Assembly (NCBI RefSeq): GCF_004011825.1
Contig: NZ_RKLO01000005.1
Location: forward strand, 62,001-126,000
Direction of reading: 5' to 3'
DNA: 64,000 bases
From: Rhodococcus xishaensis
GTDB taxonomy: Bacteria; Actinomycetota; Actinomycetes; Mycobacteriales; Mycobacteriaceae
Part shown: one piece after another, positions 48,479-58,380 of the stretch
Layout: every line of letters begins with the position of its first letter
Numbering within the stretch: position 1 is the stretch's first letter
Translations under genes and position numbers: made by a program
Notes under the pieces: generated by a model
The model's input: the letters and a program-made list of their open reading frames with translations, nothing else
What the model was told of the DNA's origin: nothing
Databases searched by the model: none

Positions 48479-49201
48479 CTACCAACCGGGTCGTTGCTCG
48501 ACGGCCTCAGCCGCATCCTCCGCCCCAGGCTGCTCCGTCCTCGGCGCGGGCCGACGACGAGCGCGCGCCCTTCGCCGGGCCCACGGCACGAGCATGACGA
48601 CGACGGCGGTCGTGACGGCGGAACCGAGGACGGCCCCGGCGAGGACGTCGTGCGGGTAGTGCGCGCCCTGCAAGACTCGGGCTAGCCCGACCAAAGCCGC
48701 AAGACCGATCACGAGTCCACGCTGCACTGGTGAGAGCACTCGTGTGGAGGCGAGCACGATGGCGGTCGCGATACCGAACGCGATGGCGGAGTGGTTGCTC
48801 GGGAACGACCAGTCGCTGACTGCGGGGCAGTCCGGGAGCGTGAGTTCCGCACGGCACGGCCGGTTCTCGCCGACGAAGACCTTGACAACCTCGCTGAGGG
48901 CGTACGCGACGACCACGCCGAAGCCACCCATCAGCAGGTCGCCCAGATAGGGCGAGCGAGTTCGCCACATCTGTACAGCGAGGACCCCGAACAGTGCGAC
49001 GAGCACGAGCAGACCGCCGTCGGCGATCAGGCTGACGCCCGGCAGGCTCGACGTGTGCGGGACGATCGCGCGGTAGATCACGGCGCTGACGTCCCTCAGC
49101 AGGTACAGCGCTACGACGACGACCGCGGCACCGATCAGCATCATCCCGGCGCGTTCGGAAGCCTCTGCGCTACCCGTACTCGCTTGCATTCGTCCGAGCA
49201 T
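48479..49201 (-). CDS. PAP2-superfamily membrane phosphatase
   Basis: 240 aa, about six membrane helices. The three PAP2 catalytic motifs are [15 protein letters not shown] and [15 protein letters not shown]. Probably dephosphorylates a lipid phosphate such as undecaprenyl or another polyprenyl diphosphate on the outer face. AGGAAGG site before the ATG. Sits between menD and menG in the same operon, so a link to isoprenoid recycling is possible but unproven. Confidence 0.85.
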   Translation of the reverse strand: MLGRMQASTGSAEASERAGMMLIGAAVVVVALYLLRDVSAVIYRAIVPHTSSLPGVSLIADGGLLVLVALFGVLAVQMWRTRSPYLGDLLMGGFGVVVAYALSEVVKVFVGENRPCRAELTLPDCPAVSDWSFPSNHSAIAFGIATAIVLASTRVLSPVQRGLVIGLAALVGLARVLQGAHYPHDVLAGAVLGSAVTTAVVVMLVPWARRRARARRRPAPRTEQPGAEDAAEAVEQRPGW

Positions 49202-49225
49202 AGGAAACCTTCCTGAGTGAATTTC

Positions 49226-49648
49226 TCAGGAACTCTCGGTGCGGGATCGCCCACGTAACACGAGCAGGACTGGCAGGGCGACGAGCCATGTCCCGACAAC
49301 GACCGAACCGCTCGGCACGATTGCGACCCGAGCGTCGCGACCGGCGACACGCACGAGATCCGGTTCGTTGCGCGCGTACTCGACTTCGATCCGCTGCCCC
49401 GCGGTGAGCCTGGTCGGATAGAGCACTCCGAGCCTCGGGTTGTGGGTAATGCCGTCAGGGGTGACGAAGCTGACCGCCGACCGCAGCGAACCCGCCGAGA
49501 GCACCTCGGCGGTCGCGGTACCCATGTCCGACTCGATGGTGCGGTCGTTGCGCCATGCCGCGAGCACCAGCAGGACCGCAAGCACCGAGATGCCGGTGGC
49601 CACGGCGGTGACGCCGACCAGCGCGCGGCGCGCAGTCCGGGGGCTCAC
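49226..49648 (-). CDS. DUF3592-like membrane protein
   Basis: 140 aa. N-terminal helix (ALVGVTAVATGISVLAVLLV), an extracytoplasmic beta domain with the LRSAVSFVTPDGITHNPRLG region and RIEVEYARNEPDLVRVAG, and a C-terminal helix. The YxxxxPDLVR block is that of DUF3592. Function unknown. 7 bp after menD; M. tuberculosis has a similar gene (Rv0556, from memory) next to menD. Confidence 0.75.
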   Translation of the reverse strand: MSPRTARRALVGVTAVATGISVLAVLLVLAAWRNDRTIESDMGTATAEVLSAGSLRSAVSFVTPDGITHNPRLGVLYPTRLTAGQRIEVEYARNEPDLVRVAGRDARVAIVPSGSVVVGTWLVALPVLLVLRGRSRTESS

Positions 49649-49655
49649 GACGGAC

Positions 49656-51302
49656 TCACAGCTGCGCTCGCACGGCGGCGTGCAGTTCCCGCAGCCCGGA
49701 ACGATCGGTGGTCACCTCGAGCACGCGGATACCCTCCGCGGGCGCGATGAGTGCCGCGCCGAGATCAGCCAGAGCGACCCGGGTGTGCGGGACCCGGTAC
49801 GCAGCACACAGCGCGGCCAGATCGATGCCGTGCGGTGTTCCGAAGACTCGCTCGAAGACCCCCGCATACTGTGGATCACCCTGTTCGAGCAGCTCGAAGA
49901 TGCCGCCGCCGTCGTCGTTGGCGACGACGATCGTCAAATCGGCCGGGCGCGGCTCCCCGGGGCCGATGAGCAGGCCCGACGCATCGTGCAGGAACGTCAG
50001 ATCGCCGAGGAGGGCGACTGTGCGGCCCTCGGTCTCGTACGCGAGTGCCGCACCCACCGCAGCGGAGACGGTGCCGTCGATGCCGGCGACACCGCGGTTC
50101 GATAGCACCTTCACGCCAGGCTGCGGATAGCTGACCAGGGCAGCATCACGAACCGGGTTCGACGCGCCCAGCAGCAACTGGTCACCGCTCGAGAGCGCAT
50201 CCATGACGGCGGCCGCGACGTGCAGGCCCGTCGTCTGGGGATGCGCGGCGAGCTGTGAGCGAACCGCCTTGTCTGCGTGCTCGGACAGGTGCCGGCACCG
50301 GTCGATCCACGCTGGGTCCGGGGCGCCGGACACCACGGCACGGGTGCCGGTCGCGCGGACGTTGCCGGAGACGTCGGGCCAGCGCGGCCCGGTGGTGAGC
50401 GCGTACACCGCGACGGCCGGATCGGCGAGCAGCTTCGACACCGGACGATGCAGGGTAGGGCGCCCGGTGATGATCGCCTGTCGCGGCTTGAGCTGCGACA
50501 ACGCGAGCGGATGCAATGGCAGTCCATGCAGCGGAGCAGTGGGTTCGGCAACGGTCGGCAACTCAGCCAATTCGGCCCGATACGCCGCACCGTGCCCGGA
50601 GATGACGACAGTGTCGGGCGTGATGTCGACCTCCATCGGGACGTCGAGCGTCGCATGCACGGTCGTGGTCCACGCCGCGTCGTCGGGGCGACCCTGAGGG
50701 ACCGGCCCTTGGGCGTGGATGTCGGGTACGAGTGGCTCGCGGAGCGGGATGTCGAAATGGACGGGTCCGGCGTTGCCCGAGCGAGTGCCGCGGGCTGCGG
50801 CGAGAACGCGGCACACCGCCGACCGCCACTGGCTGTTCTGTTCGTCGAAACGGATCCCCCGCAGCGACTCGTCGCCGGCCTCCTCGGCGAGCCCGAGGCT
50901 GATCGCGGCCCGGATCTGGCTGCCGAACAGGCCGAACTGCTCGACGGTTTGGTTGGCACCGGTGCCCAGCATCTCGTACGGGCGGTTGGCGCTGAGCACG
51001 ATCAACGGCACCCGCGCGTAGTTCGCTTCGAGCACGGCTGGGCCGAGGTTCGCCACCGCGGTCCCCGACGTCATGACGACCGGAACGGGACGTCCGCCGG
51101 CGACCGCGAGACCGAGTGCCAGGAATCCCGCGGTGCGCTCGTCGATACGCATGTGCAGGCGGAGCCGCCCGGCGGCGGCGGCCGCGTGCAGCGCGAAGGC
51201 GAGCGGCGCGTTGCGCGAACCAGGGCAGAGCACGGCCTCGCGCACCCCGCCGCGGATCAGTTCGTCGACTACGGCTGCGGCCTGTGCGGTGGACGGATTC
51301 AC
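49656..51302 (-). CDS. menD: SEPHCHC synthase MenD
   Basis: 548 aa thiamine-diphosphate enzyme that adds succinic semialdehyde to isochorismate. N-terminal block [20 protein letters not shown], catalytic Glu region [14 protein letters not shown], and cofactor motif [13 protein letters not shown] with [12 protein letters not shown] at 51302 (VNPSTAQ) matches the mycobacterial start and has GGAGG before it, although the spacing is short; an ATG at 51365 is an alternative. First gene of menD, DUF3592, PAP2, menG. Confidence 0.95.
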   Translation of the reverse strand: MNPSTAQAAAVVDELIRGGVREAVLCPGSRNAPLAFALHAAAAAGRLRLHMRIDERTAGFLALGLAVAGGRPVPVVMTSGTAVANLGPAVLEANYARVPLIVLSANRPYEMLGTGANQTVEQFGLFGSQIRAAISLGLAEEAGDESLRGIRFDEQNSQWRSAVCRVLAAARGTRSGNAGPVHFDIPLREPLVPDIHAQGPVPQGRPDDAAWTTTVHATLDVPMEVDITPDTVVISGHGAAYRAELAELPTVAEPTAPLHGLPLHPLALSQLKPRQAIITGRPTLHRPVSKLLADPAVAVYALTTGPRWPDVSGNVRATGTRAVVSGAPDPAWIDRCRHLSEHADKAVRSQLAAHPQTTGLHVAAAVMDALSSGDQLLLGASNPVRDAALVSYPQPGVKVLSNRGVAGIDGTVSAAVGAALAYETEGRTVALLGDLTFLHDASGLLIGPGEPRPADLTIVVANDDGGGIFELLEQGDPQYAGVFERVFGTPHGIDLAALCAAYRVPHTRVALADLGAALIAPAEGIRVLEVTTDRSGLRELHAAVRAQL

Positions 51303-51363
51303 GTCCTCCAGAGTGCCAGGTGTTGCGGCCCGCGCGTCGGGAGGGGCTGCCACGATGGTTGGC
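51303..51363. promoter_or_regulatory. Divergent promoter region, menD / flavin reductase
   Basis: 61 bp between divergent starts; both promoters must be compact or overlap the coding ends. No hexamers recognised. Confidence 0.35.
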
Positions 51364-51963
51364 ATGATGCGCACGATCTTCGACCCCGCAGAGATGGATC
51401 CGGGCACCTTCTACCCGGTGTTGACCGCGTCGGTGTTGCCGCGACCGATCGCGTGGGTGTCGACGCTGTCGGAAGATGGGGTGCCGAATCTGGCGCCATA
51501 CAGCTTCTTCACTGTGTCGAGCGCGGAGCCGCCGGTGGTGCAGTTCACGTCGGTCACCCGCAAGGACAGCCTGCGCAACGTGGAGGCCACCGGCGAGTTC
51601 GTCGTCAACCTCGCGTCCGAACCGATGGTCGAGCACGTCAATGCGAGCTCGGCTCCATACGAGCCCGGCACCGATGAGTTCGCTGCTCTCGGCATCGCGA
51701 CCGAGCCGAGTGAGCGGGTCCGTCCGAAGCGGGTCGCGGACTCCCCCATCGCGATCGAGTGTCGGCTGCGGCAGGTGATAGAGGTGGGGAACTCGTTCGT
51801 AGTGATGGGGGACGTGCTGGCGGTCGCGGTGCGGCCCGAGGCGATCGCCGACGATGGACTTCCAAACTTTGCGGCGCTGGCCCCGCTGAGCCGACTCGGA
51901 CGCGACGAATGGGGTACGCCGCCACCGGTACGGCGGATCCCACGCCCGGGGCCACCTGGCTGA
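51364..51963 (+). CDS. Flavin reductase-like FMN-binding protein
   Basis: 199 aa. Flavin reductase-like domain: [40 protein letters not shown] and [17 protein letters not shown] line the FMN site. Likely an NAD(P)H:FMN reductase or an FMN-dependent small oxidoreductase in the cytosol. Either of two adjacent ATGs may start it. Partner monooxygenase not present nearby. Confidence 0.85.
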   Translation: MMRTIFDPAEMDPGTFYPVLTASVLPRPIAWVSTLSEDGVPNLAPYSFFTVSSAEPPVVQFTSVTRKDSLRNVEATGEFVVNLASEPMVEHVNASSAPYEPGTDEFAALGIATEPSERVRPKRVADSPIAIECRLRQVIEVGNSFVVMGDVLAVAVRPEAIADDGLPNFAALAPLSRLGRDEWGTPPPVRRIPRPGPPG

Positions 51964-52027
51964 ACATCGACGACCCTCGCGCATTAGGGTTGGCTAAACT
52001 CACACCGGATTCACGGGACGGAACGCC

Positions 52028-52870
52028 ATGGCCAAACGCTCAAAGTTCGTAAAACCCGAACAGCGCGAGATCGTCTCGGCGCATGTGCTGGGCAGCAAGC
52101 AGATCAGCCCGAACTTCGTCCGGGTCACGATCGGCGGCGACGGCCTTCACGCGTTCACCCCCATGGGCTTCGACCAGTGGTTCCGGATGTTCTTTCCCGG
52201 ACCCGAACAGACGGGCTTCCGGCTGCCGACCGCCACCGGCAACCTCTGGTACGCCCAGTTCAAGCTGATCCCGAAGGACGTGCGGCCGGCGCTGCGGAAC
52301 TACACGGTCAGCGAGTTCCGCCCCGAAGGTGGGGTCTTCGGTGAGGCCCCAGAGCTCGACATCGACTTCACCTCGCATGGTGACCTGGGTCCGGCGTCGG
52401 CGTGGGCCAACTCGTGCGCGGCGGGCGATCCCGTGGGCCTGCTCGACGAGGGGCTGGTCTACAACCCCACCCCCGACGCCGGCTGGCACCTGCTGGTCGG
52501 CGACGAGAGCGCACTGCCCGCGATCGCCGGAATCCTCCGGTCGGTCGACCCCGCACTGCGGGTGCGCGTGTACGTCGAGATCCCCCACGCCGACGACATC
52601 GCGGCCGCCCGGGACGTCCCGGTGAGCGACAACGTCGACCTGAACTGGCTGGTGCGCAAGTCCCCGACCGCGCGTCCGGGTGCGCTGGCTCTGGACGCGA
52701 TCACGAACGCCGATTTCTCGGACCTGCCAGAGGGCCCGTTCTACGCGTTCGTCGCCGGCGAGAGCGACCTGGCGACGGGCGTACGACGCCACCTCGTAGC
52801 CGACCGGCACGTGCCGAAGTCCGATATCGCATTCACGGGATACTGGCGTCACGGTCACGCCTCTTATTGA
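52028..52870 (+). CDS. Siderophore-interacting protein (FAD-dependent ferric-siderophore reductase)
   Basis: 280 aa. SIP architecture: N-terminal FAD-binding barrel with RNYTVSEFRPEGG (the flavin-contact R-x-Y-T/S motif), NAD(P)H domain with GDESALPAIAGIL, and C-terminal FTGYWRHGHA. Releases iron from imported siderophores by reduction. No siderophore biosynthesis or uptake genes are nearby, so it probably serves a system encoded elsewhere. Confidence 0.9.
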   Translation: MAKRSKFVKPEQREIVSAHVLGSKQISPNFVRVTIGGDGLHAFTPMGFDQWFRMFFPGPEQTGFRLPTATGNLWYAQFKLIPKDVRPALRNYTVSEFRPEGGVFGEAPELDIDFTSHGDLGPASAWANSCAAGDPVGLLDEGLVYNPTPDAGWHLLVGDESALPAIAGILRSVDPALRVRVYVEIPHADDIAAARDVPVSDNVDLNWLVRKSPTARPGALALDAITNADFSDLPEGPFYAFVAGESDLATGVRRHLVADRHVPKSDIAFTGYWRHGHASY

Positions 52871-52946
52871 ATTCCGCTCGGGCCGAGCCGCATCCGCGGC
52901 CGGACCGAAACAGGAACGGGCCGGAACAGTCGGAGCCCGAACAACT

Positions 52947-52979
52947 GCGGGCCCGCCCGGATACACCGGACGGGCCCGC
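52947..52979. terminator. Bidirectional terminator
   Basis: GCGGGCCCGCCCGG pairs with CCGGACGGGCCCGC with one mismatch, loop ATACA, between the convergent SIP and DUF6918-like genes. Confidence 0.85.
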
Positions 52980-52998
52980 TGACTTGGTCGCGCTTCCG

Positions 52999-53451
52999 CT
53001 ACGCGGCGTGCTTCTGCACAAGGTCACCCAGGCGCGGCAGGGCCTCGGTGACGTGCTTCTTCGCCGACGGACGCAGCGTCGAGTAGACCTTCTTGATCGC
53101 ACCGCGGTCGCTGGCCTCGATGCGATCGTCGGTGACGCCCAGCAGTGCGTCCGAGACGGCGTCGCCGCGTGCGGTCAGGAACTCCGAGAAGCTCGCTTCA
53201 CCGCTGGTACCGAATTCCTGCCAGAACGGCTCGAGCCGCACGACGAACTCCGGCAGCAGTCCCTCGATGGCGTCGGGCACGATCGACGGGCCGAGCTTCT
53301 TGACAGCCGAGTACCCGCCCTTCAGCGCCAGCCCGGACGCGCCCGTCTTGTCCGAGACCTCCGCATCGACGAGCGCCTCGACGTCCGCGCGAACCGCGGG
53401 AATCCGTGCGTCGTCCAGCAAGGTGTCGTTCAGCGCTGCAACCACTTTCAT
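52999..53451 (-). CDS. Conserved hypothetical protein (DUF6918-like), 150 aa
   Basis: Helical soluble protein beginning MKVVAALNDTLLDDARIPAV, with a GYSAVKKLGPSIVPDAI block and a basic C-terminal segment (KKVYSTLRPSAKKHVTEAL). Similar short proteins occur in mycobacteria and relatives; the function is unknown. The start at 53451 is the first family-like Met; GGAGG is very close before it. Separate from menC upstream by 49 bp, likely cotranscribed. Confidence 0.65.
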   Translation of the reverse strand: MKVVAALNDTLLDDARIPAVRADVEALVDAEVSDKTGASGLALKGGYSAVKKLGPSIVPDAIEGLLPEFVVRLEPFWQEFGTSGEASFSEFLTARGDAVSDALLGVTDDRIEASDRGAIKKVYSTLRPSAKKHVTEALPRLGDLVQKHAA

Positions 53452-53500
53452 GCCTCCATATCGATTTGTCCATTCCTGGCCGGGCACGACACTATACGAC

Positions 53501-54538
53501 TCATTCGTCCCATGCGTCACCGCTCACGGCCAGCAGTTCGTGGCAGCGCCGCAGCCGAGCGAGCCACCACCGCGCCCGCTCGGGTGGCGCGCCCAGTTCG
53601 GCGAGACGCGCCGGGTCCGGGACGACGGGATGCGCGGCGAGGCTGCCGTCGGACACCTGGCGAGGCTCGGCGACGTCGGCGACGAACAGACCCCCGGTGC
53701 CCAGTCCGCACGCGTACGGCAATCCCGGAAGCGCCGCGGCCGCAGCCAGTCCCGCGCCCATACCGACCGCGGTGTCGAGCGCACTGGACACGACGACCGG
53801 CACACCGTGCCCGGCGAGGTCGTCAGAGAGCGAGAGCAGGCGGCGCATCCCGCCGAGTGGCGGCACCTTGACGACCGCAACGTCGGCGCCGCCGGCGCGC
53901 ACCACCCTCAGGGGATCCTCGGCGCGGCGGATGCTCTCGTCGGCGGCGATCGGGACTCGCTGCCGGCCGAGCCGGTTCGTGACCTCCTGTAGCCGCCGTC
54001 GGACCTCGACGAGTTCGGGCACCGTCGCACAGGGCTGTTCGGCGTACTCGAGCGGGCCATCGGAGGTGAGCGCGTCGAGTGCGGTGACCGCTTCGTCGAC
54101 GCTCCAGCCACCGTTCGCGTCGACGCGGACGTTGTCCACCAACGCACGAACGGCGGCGACCCTGGCGAGGTCCTCGGCCAGGGTCTGCCCCTTCTCGGCA
54201 ACCTTCACCTTCGCGGTGCGGGTGCCGGGGAAGCGGGCGAGGATCTCGGGGACCTGCTGTGGGCCGATCGCGGGAACGGTCGCATTGATCGGCACCCGCT
54301 CGCGCAGCGGCGTCGGCGGACCGAGCCACGCGGCCTCGATCGCGGCGCGCAGCCACGCGGCGGCCTCGGCGTCGTCGTACTCGGGGAAGGGCGCGAACTC
54401 CCCCCAGCCGGCCGGGCCCTCGAGGAGCACGGCCTCACGAGTGGTGATGCCACGGAAACGAACCCGCATCGGCAGGCTCACCACCTGCGCCCCCGCCAGG
54501 AGGTCGGCGAGGGACGGGCCCCCGACCGGCACCGTCAC
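53501..54538 (-). CDS. menC: o-Succinylbenzoate synthase MenC
   Basis: 345 aa enolase-superfamily enzyme. MRVRFRGITTREAVLLEGPA opening, catalytic Lys in TAKVKVAE, magnesium ligands in VRVDANGGWS, PLEYAEQPC and IAADESI, and a second Lys in VVKVPPLGG. Compared with the M. tuberculosis protein it carries a short insertion after EVRRRL (about 10 residues, QEVTNRLGRQ). GTG start overlaps the thioesterase stop by 4 nt. Confidence 0.93.
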   Translation of the reverse strand: MTVPVGGPSLADLLAGAQVVSLPMRVRFRGITTREAVLLEGPAGWGEFAPFPEYDDAEAAAWLRAAIEAAWLGPPTPLRERVPINATVPAIGPQQVPEILARFPGTRTAKVKVAEKGQTLAEDLARVAAVRALVDNVRVDANGGWSVDEAVTALDALTSDGPLEYAEQPCATVPELVEVRRRLQEVTNRLGRQRVPIAADESIRRAEDPLRVVRAGGADVAVVKVPPLGGMRRLLSLSDDLAGHGVPVVVSSALDTAVGMGAGLAAAAALPGLPYACGLGTGGLFVADVAEPRQVSDGSLAAHPVVPDPARLAELGAPPERARWWLARLRRCHELLAVSGDAWDE

Positions 54539-55182
54539 GGCTGTCCGGGCAACAACTGAATCATGAGAGCCTCGCAGTCGGCGAGGATGTTCCCGTCGAG
54601 GTCCTCGAGTTCGGCGGTGCACATGAGCTTGCGGCCGTCGACCCGGTCGACGCGGCCCTCGACCACCAGGTCGGTCTCGATGGGCGTGACATTGCGATAG
54701 TTGACGTGCAGGTACCCGGTGCGGGCAATGGGATGCCCGGACGCGTGGACAACCATGCCGAACAGGTCGTCGAAAAGCAGCGCGATGGTGCCGCCGTGCG
54801 CGGCCCGGTTGCCGCCGCGGTGAAACATCCGGAACTTGCCGCGCAGGCGGACACCGTCGGCGCCGCGCTTCTCGTACTGCCACGGCAGGAGTAGCAGGCT
54901 GCCACGTCCGGGCAGGTGTGTGTTGAAGCCGGCCGGGGACTTGCCCTCCGGGACGCGGTGCGGCTCGAGCATGTCGCTCAGCGCGTCGATGCGGGCGATG
55001 GCCTCGTCGACGACGTCGTCGGGGATGTGGGTCGAGACGGCGAGGTCCTGCAGGCGGCGCAGCGATTCGACGAAGTCTGCGTAGTTCGGCCCGGCCTTGA
55101 CCGGCGTGAACATGGGGAAGCCGCCGTGATGTTCGTAGACGTCGTCCCCGGCGTTGGTGTCGGTCTGCAGTTGCTCGCTCAT
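54535..55182 (-). CDS. PaaI-type hotdog thioesterase coupled to menC
   Basis: 215 aa. A helical N-terminal 90 residues precede a hotdog domain with NRAAHGGTIALLFDDLFGMV (His and Asp in PaaI-like catalytic positions) and TGYLHVNYRNVTPIETDLVV. It is the first gene of a thioesterase-menC unit, divergent from menB, so it may be the DHNA-CoA thioesterase that follows MenB. That role is inferred from context; a general acyl-CoA thioesterase is the alternative. Confidence 0.8.
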   Translation of the reverse strand: MSEQLQTDTNAGDDVYEHHGGFPMFTPVKAGPNYADFVESLRRLQDLAVSTHIPDDVVDEAIARIDALSDMLEPHRVPEGKSPAGFNTHLPGRGSLLLLPWQYEKRGADGVRLRGKFRMFHRGGNRAAHGGTIALLFDDLFGMVVHASGHPIARTGYLHVNYRNVTPIETDLVVEGRVDRVDGRKLMCTAELEDLDGNILADCEALMIQLLPGQP

Positions 55183-55264
55183 AGCTGCACCGTAACGCCG
55201 GGCCCGGGTCGGCTACGCCCGAGGTGACCTACGCCACTCTCCCGCCAACGCCTATCCTCGCTTC
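55183..55264. promoter_or_regulatory. Divergent promoter region, thioesterase-menC / menB
   Basis: 82 bp between divergent starts. Promoters for both directions must lie here; no confident hexamers. Confidence 0.35.
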
Positions 55265-56158
<894 letters not shown>

Positions 56159-56164
56159 CCTCCT

Positions 56165-56186
56165 CTCCGCTCCACGTGGGGCGGAG
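56165..56186. terminator. Probable menB terminator
   Basis: CTCCGC and GCGGAG arms (with further CC/GG pairs) just after the menB stop; short tail ATTCC. Weak. Confidence 0.45.
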
Positions 56187-56500
56187 ATTCCTACACCGAG
56201 ATTCGAGAATCAGCTAGGCGGGTTCCCACTTCTTCGGGATCTGCGAGTGCAAGCACCCGTCTGACATCCCCTCCATGGGCGAAGTGTGACATCCCGCACC
56301 GACATGTCCGCTCTGTCACGGCGCGTCCGTCGATCGCCAGCAACTGCCGCGCTTGCCGAGTTCAGCGCCGTAGCCGATGCCCTCGCTGCGCGTGCTGCGG
56401 AAGTCGCTGAGCGCACCGGAGCCACTGACGGCTAACTCCACCACTCACCGTGCGAAATGACGGGCTGGGCTCGGGGCCGGATCGGGTGTGCAATAGGGGT
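56187..56500. other. Gap after menB
   Basis: About 310 bp before the hydrolase gene. Apart from a doubtful 49-codon frame and the repeated TGACATCCC (56262-56270 and 56287-56295) nothing is recognisable. Confidence 0.5.
56286..56435 (+). CDS. Doubtful 49-aa open frame
   Basis: GTG-initiated frame with Ala/Arg/Glu-rich sequence (LAEFSAVADALAARAAEVAE), compatible with one amphipathic helix, perhaps the end of a lost antitoxin-like or regulatory gene. No ribosome site. May not be a gene. Confidence 0.22.
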   Translation: MTSRTDMSALSRRVRRSPATAALAEFSAVADALAARAAEVAERTGATDG

Positions 56501-57124
56501 ATGAGCGCGGAAACGACGTTCAGGGTCGACGGTGTCCGGCTGTCCGGTTCGCTGACCGACCCGGTCGGCGATATGCCGGTCGTGGTGTTCGCACACGGCA
56601 GTGGCAGTGGCCGGTTCAGTCCCCGGAACCGCCACGTCGCTGGGCTCCTGCAGGACGTCGGTCTCGGAACGCTGCTGTTCGACTTGCTCGCCCCGGACGA
56701 GGAGGGGGACCGCCGGCTCGTGTTCGACATCCCGCTGCTGTCGGCGCGGCTGTGCGAGGTAACCATGCAGTTGGGAGACCGGGCGCGGTCGATCGCATAC
56801 TTCGGCGCGAGCACTGGCGCAGGCGCGGCCCTGCACGCCGCGGCCGAACCCGACGCCGACGTCACCGCGATAGTCTCCCGCGGCGGACGCCCCGACCTGG
56901 CGGGGTCGCGTCTGTCGGCGGTGCGCGCGCCGACGCTGCTACTGGTCGGTTCCCTCGACACGACGGTGATCGATCTGAACCGGCAGGCCGCCGAACTGCT
57001 CGAGTGCGAGCACGAACTCGTGATCGTGCCGGGCGCGACTCACCTCTTCGAAGAGCCTGGCACCCTCGACGCCGTCGCCGATCACGCTCGGAGCTGGTTC
57101 GTCGCACATGCGCACAACCCGTGA
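56501..57124 (+). CDS. Alpha/beta hydrolase (dienelactone hydrolase-like)
   Basis: 207 aa. Oxyanion segment FAHGSGSGRFSPRN, nucleophile elbow FGASTGAGAAL with the Ser, acid in LVGSLDTTVIDLN, and His in VPGATHLFEEPG, so the triad is complete. Compact size fits the dienelactone hydrolase/KANL3-like group. Substrate unknown. ATG at 56501 after AGGGGT. Lies between menB and menE but no link to the pathway is evident. Confidence 0.85.
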   Translation: MSAETTFRVDGVRLSGSLTDPVGDMPVVVFAHGSGSGRFSPRNRHVAGLLQDVGLGTLLFDLLAPDEEGDRRLVFDIPLLSARLCEVTMQLGDRARSIAYFGASTGAGAALHAAAEPDADVTAIVSRGGRPDLAGSRLSAVRAPTLLLVGSLDTTVIDLNRQAAELLECEHELVIVPGATHLFEEPGTLDAVADHARSWFVAHAHNP

Positions 57125-57417
57125 GGGATTCGTTCCGGATGCCGTGACGAATTCCCGGTAGCTCGACGAGAACCGCTGCACACCAGCATAATTCGAACGG
57201 TGACCGCTCCCCGTCGATTCCCGGGTCGTCCACCACGACTGGGGTTCCGGCGTGGTGATCCGCACCCAAGCCGACCGGATCGCCGGCCTTGGACGAGCAC
57301 GGTTGCCACAGTTCTTCACCGGGTCAGTACGTATCAGCGCGGTGCGACACATGGCATATTCCGGACAGTCGAGGCGCTCCCAGCTCGAGCAACGCCCCAG
57401 GCATGCACACTGGACCC
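57125..57417. other. Gap upstream of hypothetical gene
   Basis: 293 bp with no supported gene. The patch GCATAATTCGAAC near 57190 could be a -10 element. Open frames here are short and have no RBS. Confidence 0.45.
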
Positions 57418-57867
57418 ATGACCTCCGACCGCGAGCAGCCCGCACCGGAGCACCGCCGCCCGCAAGGGGTAGCGGATGCCACCGTCGAGGCGGTGGGGAA
57501 GCTGTCCGAGGCGCTCGAGACCGTCGAACAAGCTCGCGGCCACCTGTACGCGTTCCACCAGTTGATGGGCCGCGCCGACCGGCAGCTGGGGTCGGCGTCG
57601 CAGATGCTCGCCGAGTCCGGACACCCGGAGCCCGCTGAGCTGCTCGAGACGGCGATGGTGGGCCGCAACGTGCTCGAGGGACGGTGGACGTTTCAGATCG
57701 TCGAGGAGTTCGACGACGGCTACTGGGCCGAGCTTCGCGAGCACGAGAAGGTGGTCCGAGAGGCACTGCTCGCTGGACGCCGGCACGTGTACGAGGCAGA
57801 GATGAAGGAGGCCCGGCGCACGAAGGGCCGCGCCGGGCACGAGGCGCGCCCGGCCCCCGGGCAGTGA
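57418..57867 (+). CDS. Conserved-looking helical hypothetical protein, 149 aa
   Basis: I do not recognise a named family. Predominantly helical and charged, with ATVEAVGKLSEALETVEQAR and HLYAFHQLMGRADRQLGSAS in the N-terminal half and EEFDDGYWAELREHEKVVRE in the second. Soluble, no signal peptide. ATG at 57418; precedes the glyoxalase-like gene by 88 bp and may be cotranscribed. Confidence 0.65.
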   Translation: MTSDREQPAPEHRRPQGVADATVEAVGKLSEALETVEQARGHLYAFHQLMGRADRQLGSASQMLAESGHPEPAELLETAMVGRNVLEGRWTFQIVEEFDDGYWAELREHEKVVREALLAGRRHVYEAEMKEARRTKGRAGHEARPAPGQ

Positions 57868-57955
57868 CACTGGGCCCGGACCCCGGGCAGCGACACCGGC
57901 AAGGGACGGCAGTGGAGACGACACGAGCAGAGGCATCGAGTCGGGAGGAACCACC

Positions 57956-58336
57956 GTGGAAATACTAAGCAGCAGAACGCTTCTGCGACCGCGGGACTAC
58001 GAGGTCACCTTGTCGTTCTACCGCGACGTCCTCGGTCTCGCCATTGCACGCGAGTATCCCGGTGGCACGGTGTTTTTCGCCGGACAGGGCCTGATCGAGG
58101 TGACCGCGCACGGTGGTACGGACCTCGAGTTCCGGTTTCCGGGCGCGCTGTGGCTGCAGGTCCGGAACCTGTCGGACGCACAGGATGAGTTGATCCGCGC
58201 CCAGGTCCCGATCGTCCGCGAAGCCCGCGAGGAGCCGTGGGGCCTGCACGAGATGTGGATCGCCGACCCCGACGACATTCCGATCGTGCTGGTCCAGATT
58301 CCCGAGGATCACCCGCTCCGACGCGACTTGCGGTGA
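57956..58336 (+). CDS. VOC family (glyoxalase-like) protein
   Basis: 126 aa, GTG start after GGGAGGAACC. Two betaalphabetabetabeta modules; RDYEVTLSFYRDVLGLAIAR marks the first and LHEMWIADPDDIPIVLVQIP the second, with a metal-type Glu and His. Could be a glyoxalase or bleomycin-resistance-like protein. A similar gene sits between menB and menE in M. tuberculosis (Rv0546c, from memory). Confidence 0.85.
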   Translation: MEILSSRTLLRPRDYEVTLSFYRDVLGLAIAREYPGGTVFFAGQGLIEVTAHGGTDLEFRFPGALWLQVRNLSDAQDELIRAQVPIVREAREEPWGLHEMWIADPDDIPIVLVQIPEDHPLRRDLR

Positions 58337-58380
58337 GAGGGGCGGCCCGCGTGAAACCATCCGCGTGAAACCATCGGAGG

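Noticed and set aside
56187-56500. Possible insertion-sequence scar with repeated TGACATCCC
   Set aside because: No transposase fragment, no terminal inverted repeats and no target duplication could be found.
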